The translations under genes were made by a program, and so were the position numbers. The notes beneath the pieces are model-generated. The model did no database searches. It was not told where the DNA came from and saw nothing but the letters and a program-made list of their open reading frames with translations. Below, piece after piece: positions 26,268 through 35,842 of a stretch of 64,000 nt of DNA. Location: assembly GCF_015594925.2 (NCBI RefSeq), contig NZ_CP087590.1:2046001-2110000 (forward strand), read 5' to 3'. The stretch is from Vibrio sp. VB16 (lineage in GTDB: Bacteria > Pseudomonadota > Gammaproteobacteria > Enterobacterales > Vibrionaceae). Numbering within the stretch: position 1 is the first letter of the stretch; each line of letters starts with the position of its first letter.

Positions 26268-27521
26268 ATGATTCGTATATTAACAAGACCATTTACAGCG
26301 ATACTCCGTCGTAAGAAAAAAAAGACGCAGGCAGATGACGCCTATTACACCGCAGGACAAATGGCGCTGATAAAAGCCCGCTTTAAAAGTAAAACCAGTG
26401 GCGTTGTTGCGGCTTGGATCTTATTTTCACTCGTAATGCTTGGCTTTTTTGCCCCGTTTTTCGCACCCAATGACCCGACGATTCGTGGCGCGAACGTAGA
26501 GTACCGCCGGGGCGCCCCACAGGTTATCTATTTTTGGGACGAAAATGGCTTCTCATTGAGGCCGTTTACCTACCGATACCACAAAGAGAAAGCCACACTT
26601 GATCTCTCTTCTCTGGGTGGCGATCTGGCCGCATTAGACGCACTCACCTCTGGCGATGCCCTTACTTCTTCAAGTCAGAACAAGTTCATTACCGACCCCG
26701 ATCAGCGTCGCTATCTTCAATTTTTTTTCAAAGGCTGGGAATACCAACTGATAGATTTCACCCTGCTAGGCTATGAGTTTAACCTCAAATGGGATAGGCA
26801 CTTTTTCGGTGTTGAGCAAGGGCAGATACACCTATTAGGGACCGACGAAGATGGAAAAGACGTACTGAGCCGAACCCTTCACGCTATCTGGGTTACCATC
26901 AGTATTGCCATTGTCGCTCTTATCGTAAAACTGTTGGTGTCGCTGCTTGTTGGGGGAGTCAGTGGATACTTTGGCGGCAAGGTGGATGCGGTGATGATGA
27001 GCATCACCGAGGCGGTTCGGGTCATCCCGTCTATCCCTATTTACCTTGCCTGTGCCGTTGCCCTTTCCGAACTAGAACTCGATGCCACTCAGCGTTATTT
27101 TGCTATCGCTGTCGTGATAGGTGCATTGGATTTTGCAACCTTAGGTCGTCGCCTTCGCACCCATATTTTGACCGAGCGCAACCAAGACTACGTGCTCGCC
27201 GCACAGCTTTGTGGTTCCAGCACGTGGCGTATTATATGGCGTCATTTGGTGCCGAGTTTTTCTAGCTACATTATCGTCGATACCCTGATCAACTTCCCAT
27301 ATGTGATTTTGGCAGAAACCAGTTTAAGTTTTCTCGGCTTAGGTCTCACTGAACCCGTGAACAGCCTAGGGGTGTTACTACAGAAAGCGCAAGATCCAGA
27401 CATACAACAAAACATGATGTGGCAGTTTTATCCTGTGGTGCTTTTTGTTGCATTAATCATGGCTTTTGTATTTGTTGGCGACGCGCTTCGAGACTCTGCC
27501 GACCCATATTCTGAAAAATAA
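26268..27521 (+). CDS. Family-5 ABC permease, DppC/YejE class
   Basis: A 417-aa permease. TM1 is near residue 45-65 (VVAAWILFSLVMLGFFAPFF), then a long periplasmic insert of about 140 residues, then GTDEDGKDVLSRTLHAIWV and five more helices. The insert is typical of YejE-like permeases that work with large YejA-type binding proteins. The EAA loop reads YVLAAQLCGSSTWRIIWRHLVP. It pairs with the DppB-class permease before it and is powered by the fused ATPase after it. Confidence 0.87.
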   Translation: MIRILTRPFTAILRRKKKKTQADDAYYTAGQMALIKARFKSKTSGVVAAWILFSLVMLGFFAPFFAPNDPTIRGANVEYRRGAPQVIYFWDENGFSLRPFTYRYHKEKATLDLSSLGGDLAALDALTSGDALTSSSQNKFITDPDQRRYLQFFFKGWEYQLIDFTLLGYEFNLKWDRHFFGVEQGQIHLLGTDEDGKDVLSRTLHAIWVTISIAIVALIVKLLVSLLVGGVSGYFGGKVDAVMMSITEAVRVIPSIPIYLACAVALSELELDATQRYFAIAVVIGALDFATLGRRLRTHILTERNQDYVLAAQLCGSSTWRIIWRHLVPSFSSYIIVDTLINFPYVILAETSLSFLGLGLTEPVNSLGVLLQKAQDPDIQQNMMWQFYPVVLFVALIMAFVFVGDALRDSADPYSEK

Positions 27522-27550
27522 TAGACAGTACAGTTAACGGAGAAAATAAC

Positions 27551-29296
27551 ATGACTAATTTAATCAGTAGCAAAAAACGCCTACTTGAGATTCGAGACCT
27601 GACTGTCGATTTTCGAACCGATGAAGGTTTAGTAAGAGCCGTAGATCGAATCAACCTGAAAGTAGACCAAGGCGAAATAATGGGACTGGTCGGCGAAAGT
27701 GGCTCTGGTAAATCAGTCAGTGCAAAAAGTATTATGCGCCTAATGCCAAGCAACGCCATTATCCAACAGCCAAGCCGTATTCAGCTAAACCATGAGGGCA
27801 AAGATACCAATGTATTGGCACTTCAGGGGCGAGATTTGAGACTAGTGCGAGGCAACGCTGTTTCGATGATTTTCCAAGAGCCCATGGCAAGTTTCGCCCC
27901 TGCCATTCGTATCAGCGATCAAATAATACAAACCATGCAGATCCATTTAGGCTACGACAAAGCCCTTGCGCGCAAAAAGGGAATAGAGCTTTTTGAACGC
28001 GTTGGCATTACCGACCCCGAGACACGTTTCGACCAATACGTATTTGAACTATCTGGCGGTATGCGTCAACGCGCCATGATCGCGATGGCACTCTCAACGA
28101 AACCAAAACTGCTCATCGCTGACGAACCTACTACTGCATTAGATGTCACTATTCAGGCACAGGTACTGGACTTGATGCTAGAGCTTCGTGAGCAATACGG
28201 TATGGCGATGTTGTTTATCACCCATGACCTCGGTGTTGTATCTAAAATTGCCGACAATGTCACTGTGATGCGCAAAGGTAAAGTGGTCGAAGAAGGGGGC
28301 GCGGACGATGTTTTATTCTCCCCCAAACATGCTTATACAAAACGACTGCTTGATGCACTTCCACACTTAAATGACCTGCCTTTGCCTCCAAAAACCAAAC
28401 CAGATCCTTTGGTCAGCATTAAAGACTTATCCATCTCTTATACAATGTCAGGAAGCACCCGAAAAACCGAGCAGTTTGTTGCGGTCAAAAACATCTCTCT
28501 CGATCTACCGCAAGGGCAGATAATTGGATTGGTAGGCGAAAGTGGCTCAGGAAAAACATCCTTGGGCAAGGCGTTACTCGGTGCATCCCCCATCAGCAGT
28601 GGAACGGTTAAATACCACAACACAGAGAAACCAATAGAATTTGGTTCTACCAAAAAATATAAGCGCAGCCGGTTGGCTAAAGTGGCACAGATAGTATTTC
28701 AGGACCCCTACAGTTCTCTTAACCCCAGAATGACGGTACGAGACATCATTGCAGAACCACTCGAAGCCATGAAATTGACACGAAATAGAGAAGAAACCGA
28801 CCAGCGAGTAATAGAAATAGCCAAACTTTGTCATATCGATGTATCCCATCTACGCCGCTTTCCACACGCTTTTTCTGGTGGTCAAAGGCAACGCATCAGT
28901 ATCGCACGGGCATTGGTATGCAAACCCAAGTTCATTGTTGCAGATGAGTCTGTCGCCGCTTTAGATGTCTCTATCCAAGCTGAAATCCTCAATTTACTGA
29001 AAGAATTGCGAGAAGAATTAGGGATTACTATCCTATTTATTTCACACGATCTAAGTGTTATTGCCAATCTGTGTGACTGGGTCTGTGTTATGAAAAGGGG
29101 TGAGTTAGTAGAGCAAGGTACGGTGCGAGAGATATTCCTTGCCCCCCAGCGGGACTACACTCAGAAGCTGATCGCGTCGATACCACTCTTGGAACAGAGA
29201 AAAGAGAAAAACCAGTTGGAAGTGGTTAGATTGGGTAAATCCTCCAACAAGACACCCGTAATGAGCCAATCCATTGCGATGAAGTGCGCAATCTAA
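27551..29296 (+). CDS. Fused double ATPase of the family-5 ABC importer (YejF-like)
   Basis: A 581-aa protein with two complete nucleotide-binding domains. First: Walker A GESGSGKS near residue 47, signature LSGGMRQRAMIA, Walker B LLIADEPTTALD. Second: GESGSGKT near 325, signature FSGGQRQRISIA, Walker B FIVADESVAALD. The second Walker B has Glu-Ser instead of Glu-Pro, as in many YejF proteins. The fusion replaces separate DppD/DppF subunits. The gene lies 29 bp after the permease and 9 bp before the LysR gene. Confidence 0.9.
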   Translation: MTNLISSKKRLLEIRDLTVDFRTDEGLVRAVDRINLKVDQGEIMGLVGESGSGKSVSAKSIMRLMPSNAIIQQPSRIQLNHEGKDTNVLALQGRDLRLVRGNAVSMIFQEPMASFAPAIRISDQIIQTMQIHLGYDKALARKKGIELFERVGITDPETRFDQYVFELSGGMRQRAMIAMALSTKPKLLIADEPTTALDVTIQAQVLDLMLELREQYGMAMLFITHDLGVVSKIADNVTVMRKGKVVEEGGADDVLFSPKHAYTKRLLDALPHLNDLPLPPKTKPDPLVSIKDLSISYTMSGSTRKTEQFVAVKNISLDLPQGQIIGLVGESGSGKTSLGKALLGASPISSGTVKYHNTEKPIEFGSTKKYKRSRLAKVAQIVFQDPYSSLNPRMTVRDIIAEPLEAMKLTRNREETDQRVIEIAKLCHIDVSHLRRFPHAFSGGQRQRISIARALVCKPKFIVADESVAALDVSIQAEILNLLKELREELGITILFISHDLSVIANLCDWVCVMKRGELVEQGTVREIFLAPQRDYTQKLIASIPLLEQRKEKNQLEVVRLGKSSNKTPVMSQSIAMKCAI

Positions 29297-29305
29297 GAGG
29301 TTTTG

Positions 29306-30208
29306 ATGGATTACTCTCTTTCCGAGATCCGGGCGTATAACGCCATCATAAAATGCGGTAACTTTAGCCGTGCGGCTGAAAAACTTAACGTCAGCCAACC
29401 CGCCGTTACCGCCCAAATCCGAAAGCTAGAAAGTCGTTTTGAGTATCCTTTGCTCGAACGATTTAGCAAAGGGGTGAGCCCCACAGAATTGGGCAAGCGG
29501 CTTTACCACCTCTCTTGTCAATACGAAGACCTCGACAAGGCCATCGATGTATTAGCCAACCCAGATAAACACCTTGGAAACGTGACCTTGAAGGTTGCCA
29601 CGGCTTCTACGCTTGTCTTTATGCCGCTGATCGCGCAATTTCGTCAGCGCTTTCCTGATGTTACATTAAAGCTCATTTCCGCGCCGACCGCAGAGTGTTG
29701 TGACCTATTGCTCAAACGAGAGGTCGATATCGCATTGTGCCCCATGCGTGACGATTTAAACGGGGTATCCAAACTTCCTTTTCATACCCATTCTCTCGTC
29801 GCTATTATTCCCCTCGCCCATCCTCTTGCACAGTGTTCAGAAGTTTCATTTGAACAACTCTCGCGCGAGTCACTCATCTACTCCCGTCCGTTTACCTGTA
29901 CTCAAAGTGTGGTTGACGATTACTTCAACCACCTCAACTTGCAACCCAATACATCGATAGTAATGGATAATCGTCAGGAGATTTGTGAAGCAGTCGCTTA
30001 CAACCTAGGGATAGGTTTTGTCTTGGAAAATGATATACATTCCGATCCGCGATTTTGTATCAGGCCGATTAAAGAGGTAGACAATGCGGTAGAAGAGCAC
30101 GTCTCCTGGCTAAAAAACCGAAGTGTGTTACCCGGTATTAAAGACTTTGTACAGCAAGCATTAGAGTTGCGATGTCACTCTGATGGTTCCTTGTCATTTA
30201 CGCCCTAA
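29306..30208 (+). CDS. LysR-family regulator at the end of the phosphonate/ABC block
   Basis: A 300-aa LysR protein starting at the ATG at 29306 after AAGAGG; the TTG at 29303 is less likely. The N-terminal helix-turn-helix (FSRAAEKLNVSQPAVTAQIRKLES) and the effector-binding domain from residue ~90 are complete. It is encoded directly behind the ABC importer rather than divergently, which is less common for LysR regulators. The similarity in layout to AEP clusters with CysB/LysR regulators suggests it senses the imported compound; its target promoter, perhaps at 21103-21336, is not shown by the sequence. Confidence 0.88.
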   Translation: MDYSLSEIRAYNAIIKCGNFSRAAEKLNVSQPAVTAQIRKLESRFEYPLLERFSKGVSPTELGKRLYHLSCQYEDLDKAIDVLANPDKHLGNVTLKVATASTLVFMPLIAQFRQRFPDVTLKLISAPTAECCDLLLKREVDIALCPMRDDLNGVSKLPFHTHSLVAIIPLAHPLAQCSEVSFEQLSRESLIYSRPFTCTQSVVDDYFNHLNLQPNTSIVMDNRQEICEAVAYNLGIGFVLENDIHSDPRFCIRPIKEVDNAVEEHVSWLKNRSVLPGIKDFVQQALELRCHSDGSLSFTP

Positions 30209-30307
30209 AGGGACAAGTTAACCGTCATCGAAGCGACTAACATAGCACTATAATCGCAAAGCTAATGGGTACACAAGGACAGCACTATTGCCAAGCCAAA
30301 GCAGCCT

Positions 30308-31324
30308 TTATTGTTGCCTAGGTCTTAAAGACTTCCTTTCTATCAGTTCAACGGGAATCATTAACTTTACGAGGGTATCGTCCTGTTCTTGTATCTGGTT
30401 AACGACGATTTTTACCGTTTCTCGAGCAAGTCGCTTGTAATCTTGCTTAAATGAAGTGAGTTGATAACTCATCCAATCGGCCTGTGAGATGTTGTCAAAA
30501 CCAATGACTTGAAGTTCATTCGGAATCGATATGTCTAGCTCATATTTAGCTAAGTCCATCAATGAGATTGCAATAATATCGGTTGCACAAAATACGGCAT
30601 CTGGCGCATTTTGTTGACCTAACATGTGTTTAATTTGATTCTGCGCCAAATTGTAATCGTAATTCGACTCAACGTAGACAGGTTCTATCCCAAGCAGTTC
30701 TCGCGTCGCATCAGAAAAACCCGCTAAACGTTCAGCGTTGGTGACTGTAGGAATTTCACCCGTGATATAGGCCAACCTTTTTGCTCCGCGCTCAATAAAC
30801 TCACTTGCTGCTTTATATCCAGCCGCGTAGTTATCACTAATGGCATAACTACACTTCGTTCCTTCTTCCACTCGAGCAAATTGAACAATAGGTATATTAA
30901 AGTTCTGACACTCTTCGTATATTGCAGTATTGAACTGGGCTGACGCGGCGATAACACCATCTACTTTGTACTGAAAGATATTGGGTATTGTGCGGTGCTT
31001 CCTATCATCACGTTCCCATGGGATTAACACCGCTGAATAACCGTTCCTTTGGAGTTCGGCACTGATCAGTTGCAATGTCTCCATATGGATTGGGTAATCT
31101 GTGTCTGGAAAAACTAAACCGATTAATTTGGATTCTTTCGTCGTCAAGCTTCGGGCAAAAGCGTTTGGGCGATAGTTCAACGATTTTGCTGCATCCAATA
31201 CTTTTATCCGTGTTTTTTCAGACGTTGAACTGCCATCAATGAATACACGAGACACGGTAGACTGAGAAACCCCTGCCAACTTTGCCACATCTTTAGACGT
31301 CACACTTATGTTCTTATCTGCCAT
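30308..31324 (-). CDS. LacI-family transcriptional regulator
   Basis: A 338-aa LacI protein. The start is placed at 31324 (MADKNISVTSKDVAKLAGVS); a frame to 31354 exists. The helix-turn-helix (KDVAKLAGVSQSTVSRVFID) and hinge (RPNAFARSLTTKESKLIGLV) are standard and the effector domain is complete. It is encoded on the same strand as, and downstream of, the NTF2-like and MFS genes, separated by the terminator at 31487, so it has its own promoter. It probably regulates those genes and itself. Confidence 0.88.
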   Translation of the reverse strand: MADKNISVTSKDVAKLAGVSQSTVSRVFIDGSSTSEKTRIKVLDAAKSLNYRPNAFARSLTTKESKLIGLVFPDTDYPIHMETLQLISAELQRNGYSAVLIPWERDDRKHRTIPNIFQYKVDGVIAASAQFNTAIYEECQNFNIPIVQFARVEEGTKCSYAISDNYAAGYKAASEFIERGAKRLAYITGEIPTVTNAERLAGFSDATRELLGIEPVYVESNYDYNLAQNQIKHMLGQQNAPDAVFCATDIIAISLMDLAKYELDISIPNELQVIGFDNISQADWMSYQLTSFKQDYKRLARETVKIVVNQIQEQDDTLVKLMIPVELIERKSLRPRQQ

Positions 31325-31376
31325 TTCACAATTACCATCATAATTCCAGTACATGCTGATTGTAACAGAATTATCT

Positions 31377-31386
31377 ACTACGTAGT
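31377..31386. promoter_or_regulatory. Candidate LacI-type autoregulatory operator
   Basis: ACTACGTAGT, a 10-bp palindrome with a central CG, lies 53 bp upstream of the LacI start at 31324. Short but of the right type and place. Confidence 0.3.
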
Positions 31387-31486
31387 CATTCGATTCGATT
31401 CTAAGTATCTTATATTTTTCACTGAGTTAGAGTTTCAATAGGTTGTCTTTTGAAGTCAATTCACAACCTTATAATCCATTTAAATT

Positions 31487-31516
31487 AAAAACGCCCTCAA
31501 CTATAAGGGCGTTTTT
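31487..31516. terminator. Terminator after the NTF2-like gene
   Basis: AAAAACGCCCT (31487-31497) pairs perfectly with AGGGCGTTTTT (31506-31516) around an 8-nt loop. The A- and T-runs allow function in both directions; it ends the MFS/NTF2 transcript before the LacI promoter. Confidence 0.88.
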
Positions 31517-31545
31517 ATACATTATCAGAGCAAAATAGCTTAGAT

Positions 31546-32559
31546 TTAAAGTTCGGGATTCATGATTTGTTGCGTGCGCTCAAAAACATCCACACCCTGT
31601 TGTTTTAACCAATATGGTATATCGATTAATACCCAATTTTCAGATAATTTATCGCCTTTACGGTAATAAACATCAACAACTTGCATGTCTGCACGGATCT
31701 CACCGCCAGGTAGACCAAGAAAACCACCAATTGGAGTATTAGACAAATTAGGCCAACCAAAGAAACATGCGAAATTACCTTCAGCGAAACGACATACATG
31801 ACCATTAAACTTCTTATCAGTCAGATTATTCCGAAATGGGAGTTGATGTTGTTGCTGATAACGAGGGATAGTATAAGACGCGCCGATACCGCAAGGGCCA
31901 TACCAAATCATATCTTTAGACCAGCTTTTCTCCAGTACTTCAGGAGGGCAACCCATTGCACCGCTATCATTTAAGGAACTGAGGTCATCTACCATTTTGT
32001 TGACTAACGCTAAAGTTGTTACACCCTCTTTTTCATCTGCATCATCAAACAATAATCCGTTATGGTCTCGAGGACCAGGGTAAACAAAATGACGACCAGT
32101 GGACGGAGGAAGTGGATAACAGCCAGCTTGGTCCATCACACCAAGAAGGTCCATAAACATGCCTGTTTTCGTAATTTTTCCGTTCTCTACACAGGTAAAC
32201 TCAGCATAGCGGATGTTCATCATTTTACCTGTTGGTCGAATGCCAAGCCATTCAGCATCGAAAAGCCCCATGAAGTGACCCATGCTCATCACCCATTGCT
32301 CGCCACTAATTTCATTAGTACCGCCAATAAATATATCTTGTCGCCTTTGCATACGATTCATCGATTTTAAGATTGGCGTCCAAAAAGAGTCCGCTACTGC
32401 GTCGGCTCCTTTTTGCTCACGAAATGGATATACTCCGCGCCATAGGTAGTCGTCACTAACGTGGTCTTTTAGCACTGATGCGACTGACTCTGACGTGGCA
32501 TTTTCCATCGCATTAAAATAGTCACGGACGATGCGCTTGGTTTCTTGATATTTACTCAT
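31546..32559 (-). CDS. Tandem NTF2/SnoaL-like protein
   Basis: A 337-aa cytosolic protein built from two NTF2-like (SnoaL polyketide-cyclase) domains, roughly residues 1-150 (RIVRDYFNAMENATSES..., MNIRYAEFTCVENGKITKTGMFMD) and 190-330 (LVNKMVDDLSSLNDSG..., DVYYRKGDKLSENWVLIDIP). Single-domain relatives are about 130-150 aa. The fold can be a hydrolase, isomerase or cyclase on hydrophobic or sugar-derived substrates; no specific activity can be read. It lies 84 bp after the MFS gene, with a long hairpin between, and is under probable control of the LacI gene at 30308. Confidence 0.75.
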   Translation of the reverse strand: MSKYQETKRIVRDYFNAMENATSESVASVLKDHVSDDYLWRGVYPFREQKGADAVADSFWTPILKSMNRMQRRQDIFIGGTNEISGEQWVMSMGHFMGLFDAEWLGIRPTGKMMNIRYAEFTCVENGKITKTGMFMDLLGVMDQAGCYPLPPSTGRHFVYPGPRDHNGLLFDDADEKEGVTTLALVNKMVDDLSSLNDSGAMGCPPEVLEKSWSKDMIWYGPCGIGASYTIPRYQQQHQLPFRNNLTDKKFNGHVCRFAEGNFACFFGWPNLSNTPIGGFLGLPGGEIRADMQVVDVYYRKGDKLSENWVLIDIPYWLKQQGVDVFERTQQIMNPEL

Positions 32560-32590
32560 TGGACAATCCTGTTATTGTTATTCTTTATAC

Positions 32591-32626
32591 CGTTTACTGA
32601 GCGAAGTCTTCTTCGCCCAGTAAACG
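32591..32626 (-). other. Long intercistronic hairpin
   Basis: Arms of 16 bp (CGTTTACTGAGCGAAG, 32591-32606, and CTTCGCCCAGTAAACG, 32611-32626) pair with one A-C mismatch around TCTT. No U-run follows on the minus strand, so it is more likely an mRNA stability or processing element between the MFS and NTF2-like genes than a terminator. Confidence 0.7.
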
Positions 32627-32643
32627 AATAGCATTAATTAGGT

Positions 32644-33939
32644 TTAGTGATTAGTCGCTGGCTCGTTTAAACCTTTCTTTTTGTAAAAGATACCGCCTTT
32701 CAGTGTTTCTGGAAGTGAGAACCAAACTAGTCCAGCAATAACCCATACAATTGGTGACCCCCACATGGCCGTCGTTAAATCGGTGCGATCTTTGATGAAT
32801 ACCAACACCATTGGCGCCCACATTCCGATAATACGACCACCATGAAATAGTGCAGCACCGAAGCTACGAAGATGAGCGGGGAACAGTTCAGAGAAGTACC
32901 CGCCCCATACCGCACTTGAAGAAAGACCAAAGTTATAGATAAGACCCAATAATGCGAGAAGATTCACGCTACCAATGAATACATCACTCGGTGCGACGAA
33001 AAAGATGGCTGCCATGGCACCCGCTATAACAAAACCAAAGGCATTGACCTTTCGCCCATATTTATCAGCAATAACACCCCAAACCCAAGCTCCGAACAGA
33101 CTACCAAATGCAGAAATTGAGAATATAATACCTATTGTTGCGCCATCAAACATACGCACTTCTTTTAGGTAAGTCGTAACGAAACCACCGAAGAATTGGT
33201 AGCCATAAAAGTTTAGGCCAGCGAGTAATAAACAAGATAAGGTTATCTTACGATGGGTACTGTTAAACATCTCAGCCCAAGAACCTTTCTTCGCAGGCGC
33301 GTCTTTAGTACCTTGTTGGTCTTCTTCACCATAGGCGATGACCTTCTTGTCTGATGGAAGTACAAATACCATCACACCCGCAGCAACAAGCGGCGGTATA
33401 CCACCAATCCACATAATGCTTTCCCAAGGAGCATCAATACTGGTAATAAATGCTGCATACGCACCCATCACCATCAATGCCAATGAAAACATACTTGATG
33501 CAAAAGCAGTCAGTTTTCCACGAACACTTGGCTCAAACAAACCAATCATTGTCGATACGGCTACTGTGAAGTAACCCCCAAGTGAGATACCGATGATGAA
33601 ACGCATTAACGCCCAAGTCGTGTAATCAGTGAACATCATATTAATAATGGTAGCGCCACCGTTTAGTGCTGTGATTGCGATAAGAGTGGGTTTTTTACCA
33701 ATATTTGATGCTACCCAAGCACAGCTGAATGCACCAATTAGCGCACCAACCGATTGCCACGTATAGAATTGTGCAGTGTCAGCCAAGGTAATGCCATCAT
33801 ACGCTTCTACAATATATGGCCGAACATAATCTACAATTACAAAATTGTAGCAGTAGAAAAAATAGCCCACTAAAATAGCTAAGTAAGCGAGTATTCTTTG
33901 TATCAATGGTACTTCGTTCATGTGTATTTTGGCGGTCAT
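32644..33939 (-). CDS. MFS transporter, sugar/aromatic-acid:H+ symporter type
   Basis: A 431-aa inner-membrane protein with twelve predicted helices and the MFS loop 2-3 signature (CAWVASNIGKKPTLIAI) plus the repeat in loop 8-9 (GVIADKYGRKVNAFG). The central cytoplasmic loop spans about residues 195-235. AGGATAAG precedes the first ATG. It is the first gene of a minus-strand unit with the tandem NTF2-like gene, so its substrate is probably what that protein acts on. It is divergent from the sodium:solute symporter. Confidence 0.87.
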   Translation of the reverse strand: MTAKIHMNEVPLIQRILAYLAILVGYFFYCYNFVIVDYVRPYIVEAYDGITLADTAQFYTWQSVGALIGAFSCAWVASNIGKKPTLIAITALNGGATIINMMFTDYTTWALMRFIIGISLGGYFTVAVSTMIGLFEPSVRGKLTAFASSMFSLALMVMGAYAAFITSIDAPWESIMWIGGIPPLVAAGVMVFVLPSDKKVIAYGEEDQQGTKDAPAKKGSWAEMFNSTHRKITLSCLLLAGLNFYGYQFFGGFVTTYLKEVRMFDGATIGIIFSISAFGSLFGAWVWGVIADKYGRKVNAFGFVIAGAMAAIFFVAPSDVFIGSVNLLALLGLIYNFGLSSSAVWGGYFSELFPAHLRSFGAALFHGGRIIGMWAPMVLVFIKDRTDLTTAMWGSPIVWVIAGLVWFSLPETLKGGIFYKKKGLNEPATNH

Positions 33940-34273
33940 GAGCGACTTATCCTCTGTCTGAAGTTTAATAAATGTGTATCTCTTGAGTTAGGTGAGTTGT
34001 CACCGCTCATCCAGTGGGTGAATATTACACACTTCTTAACCTTATAAACCGTGACATACATCGACTTTAAAATGACTACGCACCCAACGGATCAATTTAT
34101 GTGACAACGATCTACCTTTTCTAACAATCTCTCGAATTACCGTAAAAGTCGTAAGATTTTATATAAAAAACGCTGGATGATGACTAGTAATTCATCGTAA
34201 TTTCTATAATGATAGGAATAACAAGTAACATGATACTTAATATATTCGTAATAGTGATAGGTTAAATACAAAA
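33940..34273. other. Divergent promoter region between MFS and SSS transporters
   Basis: No gene is visible. The region is AT-rich. A TGTGA half-site at 34100-34104 with a poor partner could be a weak CRP site. ACTACG at 34075-34080 matches half of the palindrome at 31377. Nothing else stands out. Confidence 0.35.
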
Positions 34274-35830
34274 ATGGTTACGTACTCAAGCTTTGCGATT
34301 ATGGCTCTTTATGCCATTTCAACACTAATGATCAGTTACTTAGTTAACCGACATAGTGCAACCAAAGGCGATTTTTCCACAGGGAACCGTCAGTTTGGAT
34401 GGTTTACAGCTGGCGTGTCCATATTGGCGACCTATATCAGTACGATGACTTTTCTTGGCCAACCAGGTTGGGTTTATACCAGCGGTATGCAAGCGTTCGC
34501 TATACATCTAAATTATCCCATCGTTATCTTTTTTGCCGTTGTGTTTTTTATTCCGGTTTTCTATAAATTAGGGCTAACCTCGATCTACGAATACCTAGAA
34601 CATAGGTTCGGTATCGTTGCGCGGACGATAAATTCGCTCGTGTTTATCTTGGTGCAATGTATTTCTGCGGGTGTCATCTTATATGCCGTTTCATTAATCT
34701 TGGTTCAAATCCTCCCCATATCCGTACAAGAAGCCATCGTTTATATCACGCTGTTTACTGCCATTTATACGTATTCTGGCGGGATTTCTACTGTCATTTG
34801 GACCGATATGCTGCAATCTGCGGTCCTTCTAATTGGCTGCATATCCATTTTTGTTATTCTTCTGCTCAACTTACAAGACGGAACGACTGTACAACAAGTC
34901 TCCGCTATAACGGAGAAAGCCAATATTATTAACTTAGACTTTGATCTAGGTGTTGATACTAGCCTTTGGTCGGGTGTCGTTGCGGTCGCTTTTTTACATC
35001 TTAGTGTCTATGGCACCAACCAACTGATTATTCAAAGAACATTGGCAACCAAAGACGTAAAAAATGCACAAAAATCTATGCTTCTTTGTGGCTATGGCGC
35101 GTTTTTTATCTACCTATTTTTTAGCATAATCGGTGTACTTCTCTATCTTTACTATCAAGGGAAACCGTTTGAGAACAGCAACAATATCATTTTGGATTTC
35201 GTGTTTAACCATACCAACCCAATTGTTATTGGATTAATCATGTCAGCGCTTGCCGCTGCCGCCATGTCGACGCTCGATTCAACCTATAATTCCATCGCAA
35301 CTGTCGCAACTTTCGATATATATAAGCGTTTTGTACGAAAAAATGCGCACGTTGATCATTATGAAAAAACAGCAAGAAGACTAAGCCTCGTCACTGCCGC
35401 GGTCGTCGTTATTCCTGCTCTCTTCGCTATATCGAATGAATCGGTACTCAAAACGATAGCCAGCCTTACTTCTGTGTTTGTTGGGATTCGTTTGGGGTCA
35501 TTTGTGTTGGGGCTTGGTTTTGCTAAAGCAAACGAAAAAGGCGTTATCGTCGGTAGCGTTCTCAGTATTATTGCCATTGCGATTTGCCGAACAGGCGACA
35601 TATCGTGGCCTTGGTATGCTCCAATAGGAACCACAGTCTTTCTGATTTCTGGATTACTCACCAGTCGTTACTGGGGAACCAATACTCCAGAGCAAATGGC
35701 GTTTATCGAAACACAAAAAAGCCTATACCAGAAGCCAACAAAGAGTCAGTTTATGCTGCTAATCTTCGCAGCTTTCACTATCAGTACTTGCTTTTACATC
35801 CCTGATTGGCTGTTAGCCGCGTTATCTTAA
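34274..35830 (+). CDS. Sodium:solute symporter (SSS family)
   Basis: A 518-aa inner-membrane protein with about thirteen helices. The SSS signature is visible in helix 2-3 (ISTMTFLGQPGWVYTSGMQAF) and near residue 330 (SALAAAAMSTLDSTYNSIATV), which holds the Na+ site serine and threonine. It is divergent from the MFS gene and followed after 12 bp by a decayed L-serine dehydratase fragment. Closest in feel to sialic-acid/proline/glucose symporters; the solute is not identifiable. Confidence 0.88.
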   Translation: MVTYSSFAIMALYAISTLMISYLVNRHSATKGDFSTGNRQFGWFTAGVSILATYISTMTFLGQPGWVYTSGMQAFAIHLNYPIVIFFAVVFFIPVFYKLGLTSIYEYLEHRFGIVARTINSLVFILVQCISAGVILYAVSLILVQILPISVQEAIVYITLFTAIYTYSGGISTVIWTDMLQSAVLLIGCISIFVILLLNLQDGTTVQQVSAITEKANIINLDFDLGVDTSLWSGVVAVAFLHLSVYGTNQLIIQRTLATKDVKNAQKSMLLCGYGAFFIYLFFSIIGVLLYLYYQGKPFENSNNIILDFVFNHTNPIVIGLIMSALAAAAMSTLDSTYNSIATVATFDIYKRFVRKNAHVDHYEKTARRLSLVTAAVVVIPALFAISNESVLKTIASLTSVFVGIRLGSFVLGLGFAKANEKGVIVGSVLSIIAIAICRTGDISWPWYAPIGTTVFLISGLLTSRYWGTNTPEQMAFIETQKSLYQKPTKSQFMLLIFAAFTISTCFYIPDWLLAALS

Positions 35831-35842
35831 ATAAGTAATTCT

